This document shows, in pieces, positions 38,521 to 49,094 of a stretch of DNA of 64,000 nucleotides. Every line of letters begins with the position of its first letter. The stretch's first letter is position 1. This DNA is from Ancylostoma caninum (lineage: Eukaryota; Nematoda; Chromadorea; Rhabditida; Ancylostomatidae), in the NCBI GenBank assembly GCA_037903475.1, contig JBAJFG010000163.1, positions 310,001 through 374,000 on the forward strand, in the 5' to 3' direction. A program made the position numbers and the translations under genes. Under the pieces are notes generated by a model. The model searched no databases. It saw only the letters and a program-made list of their open reading frames with translations, and was not told the origin of the DNA.

Positions 38521-40909
38521 GAAATTGTTGGAAAGGAGCTGTCCATAGTGGGTCAGTGGTTCCATGCACTGCGATAAAGAATGCTTCTCTGTGGATAGTG
38601 TCTGTTCATCTACCTGCAACAATCTTATCTGAGGACAATGAGAATGTGCGAGCGAAGCGAGCACGAAAAGAAGCCTGAGAGTCCGGCGTCAGCCGGACGA
38701 TCAGGCTGGTGTATTCAAAATTCGGCTTCAGCTAGTGCTCGCCGCAAATTCCGCTGCTGCTGAACAATGGACAACGGACCTCCTTCTGCTGAAGGACCCC
38801 TGCCGATTTGCTGCGAGGCTATGTGGCGCGACCCCAGGTGGCGAATAGGGGGTTGATCGCGGACCAAAAGCAGCCATGCGCTTGCCCTGCGACGCGGGTC
38901 GATCTAAGGGATGGACTCCTAAGTTCTGCAGTGTTGGACTCGATTCATATGGCCGGCATATGAGTGTGAACATGCACTCATGCGTATTGGTGAGTGCAAG
39001 TGCTTGTTTGTAGGTTGTACTGCGCATAGGGTCCTACCAAAAGCCCGCATTCTAAGGACTGGGAATCACATGAGAGGCGATTTGGGGCAGCCTATAACAA
39101 ACAAGTCCCTTGTCCATGAGAGAGAATCCCTCCTCTTTTGCGATTCCGGCGTCAAACTTCGCGACAAGTCGGCCGATGAACATCACGTCGCATCAGAATA
39201 AAACCATGGTTTGCGCTTTTCAAGGAATTTCGTAAAGGCTAGGGCGTCCTCCGGAGGCGACGCGCTTCACCACTATGGTCCGAGTGTTGCGATAAGTAGG
39301 CAAGGATTATTGGCCGTCAAAGGCCGCTTGAAGAAGCGGAAGTACCCCATGATCCGGCTAGCGTCAGTCAACATCGGGACGTTAAAAGGAAGAAGTGAAC
39401 TTGTCGCGACGGTGAAGAAGCGGAGAGTCGACATCGCCTGCGTACACGAAACCAAGTGGAAGGGAGCAAAGTCACGCGATATCGGCGATGGGTACAAGCT
39501 CATATACTACGGCACAAAATCTGGCCGTAATGGAGTTGAGATCATCGTCAAAGACTACCGAGACTTCGTCACCAACGTCCAACGCGTATCCGACCGCTTG
39601 ATGTCCATCAAGGTTAATGCAGGGAGCAGCGTCCTAAAGATTGTCTCCGCGTATGCACCACACTGCGGATGCACTGATGACACGAAGGAATGTTTCTACC
39701 GCGATGTCGATGTACTCCTTCAAAGCTTTGATGAGAACGAAAACCCAATCATCAATGGAGACTTTAATGGGCACGTTGGGTCCGCTAGGGACGGTTACGA
39801 GAGATGGCATGGCGGACAGGGTTATGGCAGGCGAAACGAGGAAGTAAAGATGCTCCTTGACCACGCTGAGGCGGCGGATTTGGCTGTAGGGAACACCTTT
39901 TTCAAGAAGAAGAATGAACATCTCATTACACATCGTAGTGGAAGCCGCGCGATGCAAATTGACTACATCCTCGTGCATCGCATAGAGCTGAAGAACGTCA
40001 TCGATGTCAAGGTGATACCCTCGGGTTGTATTGTACCACAGCATTATCTCCTTGTCATGCGCCTCCAACATCGGCGCCCAAAGCGACCACAAGTCTCATC
40101 GGAACGAATAAAGTGGTGGAAATTGGCCGAACATCAGGACGCGTTGGAGACAAGCAGACCTGGTGGTCGTCTGAGGGGGTCCAAGTTCTCGTGATGAACA
40201 AGAAGAACGCGTGCAAGAAGTGGGCGAGAGAGAGGTCTGAAGACAACATGCGAGAGTATAGAGAAGCAATATCCGAAGCGATGAAGGCAATGCAGCTGCA
40301 AAGGCGCAAGGTGCAGAGCCTTGTATGAGGAGTTGAATACCACTGTAGGAGAGAAGAAGATCTACTGTAATGGCGAAGGCAAAACAATGTGCAACGGAAG
40401 ACCTCGGACATGTTGTGCAAATTAAAGACAACAATGGACGTCTACTCCATCGCCTATCTGATATACTCAGTCGATGGCGCGAACACTACCATGCCACATG
40501 CAACGACGAATTCCTGCATCCGCCGATGCCAACAATGAATTTGGTGTCTGGACCAGTACTAACGGCCGACCAGGAGGAGGTTGTAGCTGCTCTAGCAAGG
40601 ATGAAGAACGGAAAGTCACCCAGCCGAGATAACCTGCCTTCTGAAGTTTGGAAGATAGCGGGAGGTGCAGGAACCCGTTGGCTCTGTTCTTTCTTCAATG
40701 AAATGATAGCTGAAGGAAAACTGCTCAACTCATGGACAACCAGCACCACAGTACCTATTTGCAAGGAAAAAGGGAACATCGTAGAATGCACAACTTACCG
40801 ACCAATTAGACTGCTGTGTCACACGAGGAAGATATTTGAGCAAATTCTGGACAGACGACTCCGCGACATCGTTGATGTAATACGAAACTAGTGTGGGTCA
40901 AGGACTGCA

Positions 40910-41063
40910 GCACAACCGACGCAATTCACGCAGTCCGGCTGCTGACTGAGAAACATCGAGAGAAGAAGAGGATCGTGATGAGCCTTTCTCGTCATCACGA
41001 TCCTCTTCTTCTCTCGATGTTTCTCAGTCAGCAGCCGGACTGCGTGAATTGCGTCGGTTGTGC
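40910..41063. repeat. 72-bp near-perfect inverted duplication of RTE sequence
   Basis: Bases 40910-40981 of the RTE coding region (from GCACAACCGACGCAATTCAC to GATCGTGATGA) are repeated in reverse complement at 40992-41063, around a 10-bp centre GCCTTTCTCG. I see no mismatch between the arms. The right arm is not part of the expected RTE order, so it is a snap-back copy lying between the RTE and the fold-back element. Confidence 0.93.
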
Positions 41064-41070
41064 GGCTCCA

Positions 41071-42761
41071 AGAACTTAGGGTCCCATGTCCATGCCGCCA
41101 CAGCGCCTGCGGATACGCACGCTGTGCAACACGCATAAGAGGGGGCGTGGCCTGCAAATTGCTGAGTAGAGTGTTGGGAGAGTTCCAGAAGGATGTATAA
41201 GATGATGAGTTGAACAATATAAATTGTTTAAATTGAAATGAAGCTGTAATTTAAATTTTAGGAAAAAAAATGGCTGATTTTGAGAAATAGAACATCGATC
41301 TAGGGGTTATTTGAAATGCTGATTACGAATATGACATCCGTTTTGTACCACAATGCCGTTTTAGAGGTGTTTCAAGCATATACAGCATAATTTAACCACA
41401 ATTACCATTGCGGCAGTGCTGTTCACGATAAATGCGACAGAGCCACAGTCGTTGAAAAATTTGAGGCTTTGATGTAAAGCAAAGCAAAACAATTGGAATC
41501 ATTTCTAGATTTGTAAATGTGATGGGCATTTTGCGTATTGTACGTGTTTTTAAAAATATTTTGTATGCAAGTTTCCCGTAGATCATCTGTTCTATATACT
41601 TTGTTTCCAGATCGCATATAGTTAATGTGCATAAGTTTTTCGTCAAATTAGCCGACTTCAACTTGAAAAAGTTCCCGTCCTATCAAATAAATTAAAACGA
41701 GGAGAATAAAGATGTGGATATGAAACTGTGCGTATTTTGCATAAATCCAAAATTTTCAATCCTTTCCTTACTTTTCACTTAATTTATCCCTGAAATTAGA
41801 ATTCTCAGCGTTTTTAACGAATAATAACATGTGATGCTTTACCAGCTCCTCACTACATATGATGCTTTATAAGTTTTTTTTTCTAAAATGTTTCCCATCT
41901 ACATTTACAGCTTCTATTGATTATTAATCCATCGCCAGAGGAGGTGCGAGAAATGCCTAGGAGATAGGTACTGTGCCTGCAGGCGTACCTCAAGGATACA
42001 ATGCCGTCGCATCGCCACTCCGTACTTGTTTTATTAATATTGATTTTCTGGAACTAAGAATGCAACAGCGGAATGGACCACGATCCCAGAGTGAAAAATG
42101 TGAAATTTACTGTCATTTAGTAATATTCATAAGGAATCTCGCTCAAGGCACTTCACTACCCTTTTCAGAAGCAAACTTTTCCATTCATAGAATCCGTTGT
42201 TCGTTGTCATGAATTAATTTCCCAACGGTTTCGAAATTCCAACGTGATAGTGGATCAAGCGAGTGAATTTACGCCAAATGTGCCTCCTTCAAATGCAAAT
42301 CCAGAAGTTTTAGGAAAGAAAGTACACCCATGTCAAGCCTTAACAGTTGAAGAAGGACATCACGTTGCAAAACAGATACTGAATTCGGGACGAGAAAATC
42401 AAATAATCTTATCAAGTTTCATACGATTCTGAGGGATATTGTATTCACTAAATACGCTTGAAACACCTCTAAAACGGCATTGTGGTACAAAATGGATGTC
42501 ATATTCGTAATCAGCATGTCAAATAACCGCTAGATCGATGTTCTATTTCTCTCAAAGTCCTCCATTTTTCCTAAAATTTAAATTACAGCTTCATTTAAAT
42601 TCAGAAAACTTATAGTGTTCAATTCATCATCTTGTACATTCTTCTGGAACTCCGCCAATACTCTACTCAGCAATTGCACGCCAAGCTCCCCTCTTATGCG
42701 CATTGCACAGCGTGCGTATCCGCAGGCGCTGTGGTGGCATGGGCATGGGACCCTAAGTTCT
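41071..42761. mobile_element. 1.69-kb fold-back element with about 315-bp inverted termini
   Basis: The left terminus (41071 to about 41385, starting AGAACTTAGGGTCCCATG) and the right terminus (about 42448-42761, ending CATGGGACCCTAAGTTCT) are long, diverged inverted repeats. They share, for example, GCGCCTGCGGATACGCACGC and CCACAATGCCGTTTTAGAGG with their complements. The interior of about 1.06 kb is A/T-rich and I recognise no transposase. It interrupts the reverse transcriptase of the plus-strand RTE. No target duplication is evident because the left flank is rearranged by the adjacent inverted duplication. Superfamily unknown. Confidence 0.85.
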
Positions 42762-43969
42762 GTTTTCCCGAGAAAGCTTTCGAGAGGGTACCACGTGAGC
42801 TGATCTGGCTCTCACTAGGTTCTCACGAATTCCCGGAAGAATACGTTAGGTAGACTCAGCATTTTTACAGGGATTTTACAAGCTTGGTCAGATGTGTTGA
42901 AGGGACTTCACCACCGTTTGAACTTTGTGTGCAAGTCCACCAAGGCTCTGCGCTCTCACCTCTTCTCTTTATCCTCTGCATGGATACGATATCGAGCGAC
43001 CACCAATCAAAGGCACCATGGGCGCTCCTCTACGCAGACGACGTGATGATTGCTGCGAACACTCGGGAGGAACTCCAGCAGAAAGTGCAGGCATGGAAAG
43101 ACCTGCTGGAACAGTACGGGATGAGGCTTGAGATCAAGAAGACAGAGTACGTCGAGTGTGCAAAGCAAACGCCCGGTACTATCTGCGTTGATAATACAGA
43201 ACTTCCGAAAGCCTCTGCTTTCAAGTACCTTGGATCCCGAATCTCCGCTGACGGTAGCACTTTAGTTGAAGTTGGATGCCGAGCAAACGCTGCATGGATG
43301 AAGTGGAGGGAGGTAACAGGAGTCATGTGCGATAGGAAGATCCCGCTGAAGTTGAAATCAAAGATGTATCGCACAGTTATACGACCTGTAGCATTGCATG
43401 GAGAGGAATGCTGGCCTACCACTCTGAAACACGAGCAAACCCTCCATACAATGGAAATGAGGATGCTCCGATGGACGCAGGGACTCACACGACTCGACAG
43501 AGTTCGAAACGAAGATGTGCGCTCTCTATGTTTGGAGTGGCGCCGATCGCGGCAAAGATGAGTGAGGCTCGTTTACGTTGGTATGGCCACGTATTGAGAA
43601 GTGACGACTTTTCAGTCGCAAAATCAGCCATGAACATCACCGTGGACGGAGGTAGACCGAGAGGAAGACCGAAAACTCGATAGATAGAAAGAATGGAGAA
43701 GGACATGTGGTTACTGAAGCTCACAACTGCAAGAAAATGGCGCAACCACACGAAGAATGTCGACCCCAACCCTTGGGAAAATGGCTAGGAAGAAGGAGAA
43801 GTTGTTGAAGCATGGGAACGTACTACGTTGTGTTCAAGTGGTAGCCATCGTACTTTATTCCGTGACTGTTGCAGTACATGCGAACACTAGAACAGAGCAC
43901 CATATAGACGCGATATTGCAAAATAGCTTTTCCGGTCTCAGGAAACACTATCTACAGGCGCAGCCTAAA

Positions 43970-43984
43970 GGATATGATCAGAAC
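43970..43984. repeat. Left target duplication of intact RTE
   Basis: AGGATATGATCAGAAC (43969-43984) is repeated exactly at 47119-47134, the two sequences directly flanking the minus-strand RTE. This fits a target-site duplication made by target-primed reverse transcription. Confidence 0.85.
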
Positions 43985-46900
43985 TTCTTCTTCTTCTTCT
44001 TCTTCTCCTCAGCGTCTGTCCCGCGCATTCGCGGGGTCCGCTATTTTGGTTCTCCTTCGCCATAGATCGCGATCCTGAGCGTCATCCTTGGTGACTCCAA
44101 CTTCTTTCATATCCTTGCCTACGGCGTCCTTCCATCGTTTTTTCGGTGCGCCTCTGGGACGCTTGCCGGTAACTTCCATTTCCAGAGCCTGCCGGGTAGG
44201 GTGTTGCAGTGATCTTCTCATGACATGACCAAACCATCGCAACCGCTGTGCACGCATTTTTAGCTGTATGGGCGCCGTCTGCATCATTGTTCTGATGTCT
44301 TCGTTACGCACCTTATCATATCGCGTAAGTCCACACGCCCATCTGAGCATTCGCATCTCGGCCGTGTTCAACATTCGTTCGTGGGTATTCGACAGCGGCC
44401 AACACTCACCGCCGTACATCATTGCCGGCCTCACAACAGTGCGGTAGATCTTCCCTTTCAACACCCTCGAGCACCTTCGATCGCAGAGGATTCCGGTTGA
44501 TTCCCTCCACTTCAACCACGCACAGGCAATCCGTCCTCTAACTGCCGCATCCACCGTTCCATCAGCACTCAAGACGCTACCCAAATACTGGAATCCCTTG
44601 GCCTGTGTAAAAGCAATACCGTTTGCGTCTGAAACGACGTCCTCTTCCTGTGTACTGCTCATGACCTCGGTTTTCTTCAAATTCAACCTCAGACCGGCGT
44701 CTGCAAGTGCTGATTGCCACTTCTGGATCTTGAGCTGAATTTCTGCTCTCGAATCTGCAATTAGAGCAACATCGTCCGCATAGAGCAGTGTGTATGGCGG
44801 ACCTTCCAGGAGATGCTTTACCACTGTGTCAAGTGTCATAATAAAGAGGAACGGGCTCAATGCTGAACCTTGGTGCACCCCCACTGTTATATCGAACTTT
44901 GATGTTGTGCCATGTGAAGTGCGCACCCTTGCCGTCGATCCATCATACATGACTTGGACTGCCCTCACCATGTATTCCGGGATGCCTCGTTCTCTCATCA
45001 CCTCCCAAAGCACTGCACGCGGCAACCTGTCATATGCTTTCTCCAGGTCCAGAAATGCGATATGGCATGGTTTGTTTTTTTCGCGGTACTTTTCCATCAC
45101 TTGACGGGCGATAAAGATGGCGTCAACTGTCGATCGCTCTGGGACGAATCCAAATTGATCCTGTGCAATTTCCACCATGTCTCTCAGCCTCACATCCAGA
45201 AGACGTTCGTAGATCTTCATCGTATGAGCGATGAGCTTGATACCTCTATAGTTCGCACAGTCCATCACATCACCTTTCCTTTTGAAGATCGGCACTATGA
45301 TGCTGTCCCTCCACGCTTCTGGAATTTTTGCTGACCTAGTGATGTTATTGAAAAACTTGGTCAGCCACTGAAGGCCTGGTTCGCCGAGTGACCTCCATGC
45401 TTCCACTGGGATGCCGTCTGGACCTGAAGCTTTGCCAACCTTCATTTTCTTGATGGCCTTTCTCACCTCCTCAATTGTCCAAGGCTGCGTCGGTCCAGCT
45501 ACTGGTTCCGCGGGAATCTTTTCCTTTCTTGGGAACTCCTTGTTCAAGAGCTGTGCAAAATAGGCTCTCCAACGCTCCTTGACTGCCACAGGATCTCTCA
45601 AGACTTCCCCAGCTTCGCTCTTAACAGCTCTGATCTCAGTCACATCTAGGGATGCTCTGTGACGCGCTTTCGCTAGCCGGAATACGTGCTTTTCAGCCTG
45701 TGGGCCCTCCAGCTTATCGTAGAGGTCGTCCATCGCAGCGTTTTTTGCACGAGCTACTGCAGCCTTCGCCTCCTTCTTTCTCAATTTGTACTCCATCAGT
45801 GCCGAGAGCGATCTGGTCTTCTGCCAGGCTTTGTAAAAACAGGCATCCTTCTTGGCCTTAACAATCTTCTGCAGATCTTCATTCCAGAACCAAGTTGCCT
45901 TATCTCCTCTCCTTCCACCTCTAGTTTCGCCTAATGTATCCCTTGCGCACGTCAGGATAGTATTTGCTGCGCTGGCCCATACAGAGTCTATGGAACCGCA
46001 GGGATCCGGCAAACCGACAGCTAGAATCTTCTCACGCAATGTCTTCTGCGTTCCATCTGCCAACTTCCACCACCGGATGCGTGGCTCTACTCTAGCTTTA
46101 GTTTGCTTAGGCAAGGTCATGCATACATCCGCTAGCAATGGTCGATGCTGTCCTGCAATTTCTTCTCCCGGGATAGCCTTCACATTCTTGATCGTTTTCA
46201 GAGAGTGCCTTCTCACAAGGATGTGGTCGATTTCACTTTGCCGACCTCCGCTGCAATATGTGACCTTCTGGGACTCCCTCTTTATGAAGAAAGTGCTAGC
46301 AATTGCAAGGTCATGAGCTTCAGCCAGCTCAATGATCCTCTCACCTTCCGGATTTCTCCTTCCAAACCCTCTTCCTCCGTGTACTCGTTCGAAGCCCTTT
46401 CTATCCTGCCCTACATGACCATTGAAATCTCCTGCAATCGTCACGTAGTCACTTTCAGGAGCGCTTCTAATGACGTCGTCGAGCTCATCGTAGAAGGCCA
46501 CCTTATCCGCCTCAGTACAGCCACACTGCGGAGCATATACCGACACCACTGTCCAGAAGCCGTCCTCGGTAGCGATACGAAGGGAAATTATCCTGTCGCT
46601 AATACGATTCACAGACGAAACATGTTCTTTTAGGGGCCCACATATTGCTATTGCCACCCCGTTCCTTCTTGTCTCAAGTCCGTGATAGAACAGCTTAATG
46701 CCGTCTCCGATCTCTCTAGCTTTGGACCCTTTCCATCTCGTCTCCTGCAGACAAAGAAGGTGAATCCTCCTCCGTTTCATCAAATCTGCGATCTCCCTCG
46801 TCTTACCGGTCAGAATTCCGATGTTGAAGGACCCGACCCGAACTAACGTCTTTAGCCGAGGTCGTTCGCCCCTCGGTAGCCCTCGCTTTTTAACCACATG

Positions 46901-47118
46901 AGGCGGGCGGGCTTCCTGCAGGTCACTTCCGGGTGACGTCCTAGCCTTTACTCTATTCCACATTGAACCTATCATATTTATGTGACACTGGTCTCCATCA
47001 GCCGACCTGTCAACCTGGGCCTGACGCTGGAAAAACGAAGAAGAAGAGGTTGCTTTGGTCACCGTGCCAACCTCATATCACGGGGCGGGGACCTTGTTTA
47101 AGATATGATCATATATTT
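43985..47118 (-). mobile_element. Near full-length RTE-type LINE, probably recent
   Basis: A 3.13-kb element read on the minus strand. Its 5' end is near 47.1 kb, followed by a short leader and one long ORF (47062-44009). The 3' UTR is only about 25 bp, ending in (GAA)n at 44005-43985, as usual for the RTE clade. Both flanks carry AGGATATGATCAGAAC. An extra near-repeat AAGATATGATCATATATTT lies between about 47099 and 47118, so the exact 5' boundary is uncertain by about 20 bp. It inserted just beyond the 3' end of the older plus-strand RTE. Confidence 0.92.
44009..47062 (-). CDS. RTE endonuclease/reverse transcriptase, 1017 aa, uninterrupted
   Basis: A single polyprotein for RTE retrotransposition. 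The N-terminal APE endonuclease (about residues 65-310) shows SFNIGIL, QETRWKGSKAREIGDG, VVSVYAPQCGC, IAGDFNGHVGQ, SEIDHILVRR and GQHRPLL. A linker with WWKLADG follows. The reverse transcriptase (about 500-800) shows KMKVGKASGPDGIPVEAW, IVPIFKRKGD, NYRGIKL, DQFGFVPERSTVDAIF, AFLDLEKAYDRLPR, VGVHQGSALSPFLF and the catalytic YADDVALIADS. The C-terminal domain has FQYLGSVLSADG, WLKWRESTGILCDRR, LRWFGHVMRR and GAPKKRWKD. All catalytic motifs are present and no stop or frameshift is visible. The start is taken at the first ATG of the frame. Many antisense open frames at 44790-46633 (+) are shadows of this gene. Confidence 0.95.
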   Translation of the reverse strand: MTKATSSSSFFQRQAQVDRSADGDQCHINMIGSMWNRVKARTSPGSDLQEARPPHVVKKRGLPRGERPRLKTLVRVGSFNIGILTGKTREIADLMKRRRIHLLCLQETRWKGSKAREIGDGIKLFYHGLETRRNGVAIAICGPLKEHVSSVNRISDRIISLRIATEDGFWTVVSVYAPQCGCTEADKVAFYDELDDVIRSAPESDYVTIAGDFNGHVGQDRKGFERVHGGRGFGRRNPEGERIIELAEAHDLAIASTFFIKRESQKVTYCSGGRQSEIDHILVRRHSLKTIKNVKAIPGEEIAGQHRPLLADVCMTLPKQTKARVEPRIRWWKLADGTQKTLREKILAVGLPDPCGSIDSVWASAANTILTCARDTLGETRGGRRGDKATWFWNEDLQKIVKAKKDACFYKAWQKTRSLSALMEYKLRKKEAKAAVARAKNAAMDDLYDKLEGPQAEKHVFRLAKARHRASLDVTEIRAVKSEAGEVLRDPVAVKERWRAYFAQLLNKEFPRKEKIPAEPVAGPTQPWTIEEVRKAIKKMKVGKASGPDGIPVEAWRSLGEPGLQWLTKFFNNITRSAKIPEAWRDSIIVPIFKRKGDVMDCANYRGIKLIAHTMKIYERLLDVRLRDMVEIAQDQFGFVPERSTVDAIFIARQVMEKYREKNKPCHIAFLDLEKAYDRLPRAVLWEVMRERGIPEYMVRAVQVMYDGSTARVRTSHGTTSKFDITVGVHQGSALSPFLFIMTLDTVVKHLLEGPPYTLLYADDVALIADSRAEIQLKIQKWQSALADAGLRLNLKKTEVMSSTQEEDVVSDANGIAFTQAKGFQYLGSVLSADGTVDAAVRGRIACAWLKWRESTGILCDRRCSRVLKGKIYRTVVRPAMMYGGECWPLSNTHERMLNTAEMRMLRWACGLTRYDKVRNEDIRTMMQTAPIQLKMRAQRLRWFGHVMRRSLQHPTRQALEMEVTGKRPRGAPKKRWKDAVGKDMKEVGVTKDDAQDRDLWRRRTKIADPANARDRR

Positions 47119-47134
47119 AGGATATGATCAGAAC

Positions 47135-49084
47135 CATTTCGACAAGATGATTTTTTACTACAGCGCAGGCCTGGACTGAGCTATACAGATGAAGTTTGTA
47201 TAATTGTTGAAGCTCTATGGGTGCTTCCTGACAGCATCATCTGAACAGAACCTCAATTCTAGTGGCTTTTTTAAGCACAAACCAGGGCGCAGCTAACCAC
47301 TAGGACTTAGTAGTGTCTTGCAGATTCAGGGGGCTTAGCACCAGTGTCCGGTTCGTAGCCAACCGCTAACCGTCTACTGATGTTAGAGACAAGCAGATTT
47401 CGAAGAGGCACATCTGGAGGATCATCAAACTCGTGGCTGAAGACCACCGTTGTTCGACCATTTACTCCATCCCTACCCTGCACTCTAGTGCGCTCCAGTG
47501 ATAATCAGGTGTTGCTCAACCTGTAGGAGACGTATTATGTTCGAATTTTGACTGTAGATGCGCACTATACCAACGAGTATCCCCCCAAAGTGGCACCGTT
47601 CGTTTTTGAGAAACCGTCTTCGTTTTTGAGAAAAACCGTCATTAATGGTCAAAAAGTGGTTTTGACCATTTTTTGACCATTAATAACGGTTTTATTCAAA
47701 AACGAAGACGGTTTCTCAAAAACGAAAGATGCCACTTTGGGGGAGAGTTGGCACCACCTAGGCGCATTTCTTGGAGTTGACAGCGTATCGGAACACTTCC
47801 TCAAACGAGAGAAATTCCTTGGGAAAGTTCCGGGTTTGAGAGAAAAAACCACGCTCCAATGACAATTTCTTGTATCTGACAGGTCCTATAACAAGTTTCA
47901 ACGTGTTTTAGCGGGATCAAACAGGTCCGTACCGAGATCTGTTTTTCGAGGATTTTAGCTTGAATTTGAGATGATTTGGGCTGCCTCCGCTAAATGGTAC
48001 GCATTTCTTGCTGAAACATCATTCGTCGTCTCACTAACGCTTATATAAGTCACTTTTTTAGTGCTATCTGCTTTTCCTGAAAGAACACTAGTGTGTAGGT
48101 ACTTAGTAGCCGATTTCGGAATTCGACTGGACTTAGTACTCCTCAACGGAGACTGACCACCTAGTGCTGCGCCCTGGCCTAAACACCAATTTCCTCGGCT
48201 TCTTTTGATTCCGTCCAATATTTTAACTACCACCTTCTGAGGAAAATATAGAGTTCTTACAGATTAGGCACATAACTGGCTACGTTTTCCATCAGATTTC
48301 ATTGCTGCACTTTCCTTTGCTGCTCAAATGCTAGAGCAAGTGAGCGGTCAAATTTACCAAAAAATCTTTTTTATTGTAACTGAAGAATATTGATAGCGTT
48401 ACAGTTCCTATTTCAATGGCAGAATAGTTGCTGGATATCATAAAAATATCCTCCGTCGAAACGGTTGCTTTTTGTTTGAGATTACCGAACATTCCTTTTT
48501 CTCACTTTTTTGACCTTTGTTGCAATCTCACTTTTATGTTTAAGGAGAACAACCACAACTATCACAGCAAATTACTTATTCAAAACCAGTCTGGCCGTCC
48601 GGCTAACGCTGGACTTCCAGACTTCTATTGATGCTCGCTTCGCTCGCATACTGCACGTTGAAAGCAAACACAAAAGCATAAAGGGATTGATAAAATCTGC
48701 ATCCTTCCACGCAGTTCTATCGCTCTCCTAAGAAACCCTTGATCCCGTAGGTGGTAGCTTTCCCTCATATGAACGAAGTTATGCTCTTCTATATGAGCGA
48801 AGTTAGTGGTCATGAAGAACTGATTGCAACCAATTCAATGCAAATGTTATCTTGAAATGATTTACGCTCAACTGGTTGTTGTGGTAATTCAAGTGATAAG
48901 GGTGCACCGGTGTATATAAACGGAAAGGAAGGAGTGGCTCGCTCAGACGCAAACGGAATGGGAAGAGAACACGGATACGAAAGGAAACAATGTACATCTA
49001 GGTGATTTAGGCAGGAGGGTCCGCCGAAACAGGATAAGCCTACCCCTCATGCAGGAATAGACCCGCCTAGCGAACTCCTCTTAC
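47135..49084. other. Noncoding spacer between RTE and minisatellite array 2
   Basis: Contains the 165-bp palindrome at 47581-47745 and, at about 48892-48912, an isolated GTGATAAGGGTGCACCGGTG. That motif is one partial minisatellite unit in the orientation opposite to the adjacent array. No gene is visible. Confidence 0.6.
47581..47745. repeat. About 165-bp palindrome
   Basis: The left arm (CCCCCAAAGTGGCACCGTTC, then GTTTTTGAGAAACCGTCTTC) is mirrored by the right arm (GAAGACGGTTTCTCAAAAAC, then GATGCCACTTTGGGGG). The centre also folds (ATTAATGGTCAAAAAGTGG against TTTTTTGACCATTAAT). A few mismatches separate the arms. It might be a small fold-back element; flanking duplications are not evident. 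Confidence 0.88.
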
Positions 49085-49094
49085 TTGCGGAAGC

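Larger units (their letters stand above)
39211..43683 (+). pseudogene. RTE endonuclease/reverse-transcriptase ORF (broken)
   Basis: The coding part of the plus-strand RTE. The endonuclease half is a clean 327-codon frame and keeps the likely metal-binding Glu (HETKW) and the Asn/Asp pair (NGDFNGH). In the last endonuclease motif the sequence is PQHYLLV, keeping His. The reverse transcriptase keeps YADD but is interrupted by frameshifts and by the fold-back insertion between LLTEKHREKKRIV and KAFERVPRE. A final frame (43408-43683) carries the C-terminal ARLRWYGHVLR motif common to RTE elements. Confidence 0.9.
38700..43790 (+). mobile_element. RTE-type LINE, degenerate copy split by an insertion
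   Basis: A 5' leader from about 38.7 kb precedes the coding part 39211-43683 of a non-LTR retrotransposon. An APE-type endonuclease is in one frame at 39211-40194, with residues visible in NIGTL, HETKWKG, VSAYAPHCGC, NGDFNGHVG and QIDYILV. The reverse transcriptase follows in broken frames: 40370-40891 (NGKSPSRDNLPSEVWK, TYRPIRLL), 40891-40981, then 42765-43561 (KAFERVPRELIW, VQVHQGSALSPLLF, YADDVMIAANT, AFKYLGSRIS, WMKWREVTGVMCDRK). Frameshifts at about 40190 and 40890 and the 1.7-kb fold-back at 41071-42761 inactivate it. The 3' end near 43.79 kb abuts the intact minus-strand RTE. It belongs to a different RTE lineage from that copy. Confidence 0.92.

Noticed and set aside
38110..38664. 184-codon minus-strand open frame
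   Set aside because: Same minisatellite in the other orientation; it encodes the same rotated repeat peptides.
41392..42432. Small open frames inside the fold-back element
   Set aside because: None shows a transposase motif or exceeds what A/T-rich sequence gives by chance.
44790..46633. Several plus-strand frames of 69-162 codons
   Set aside because: Antisense shadows of the intact RTE polyprotein.
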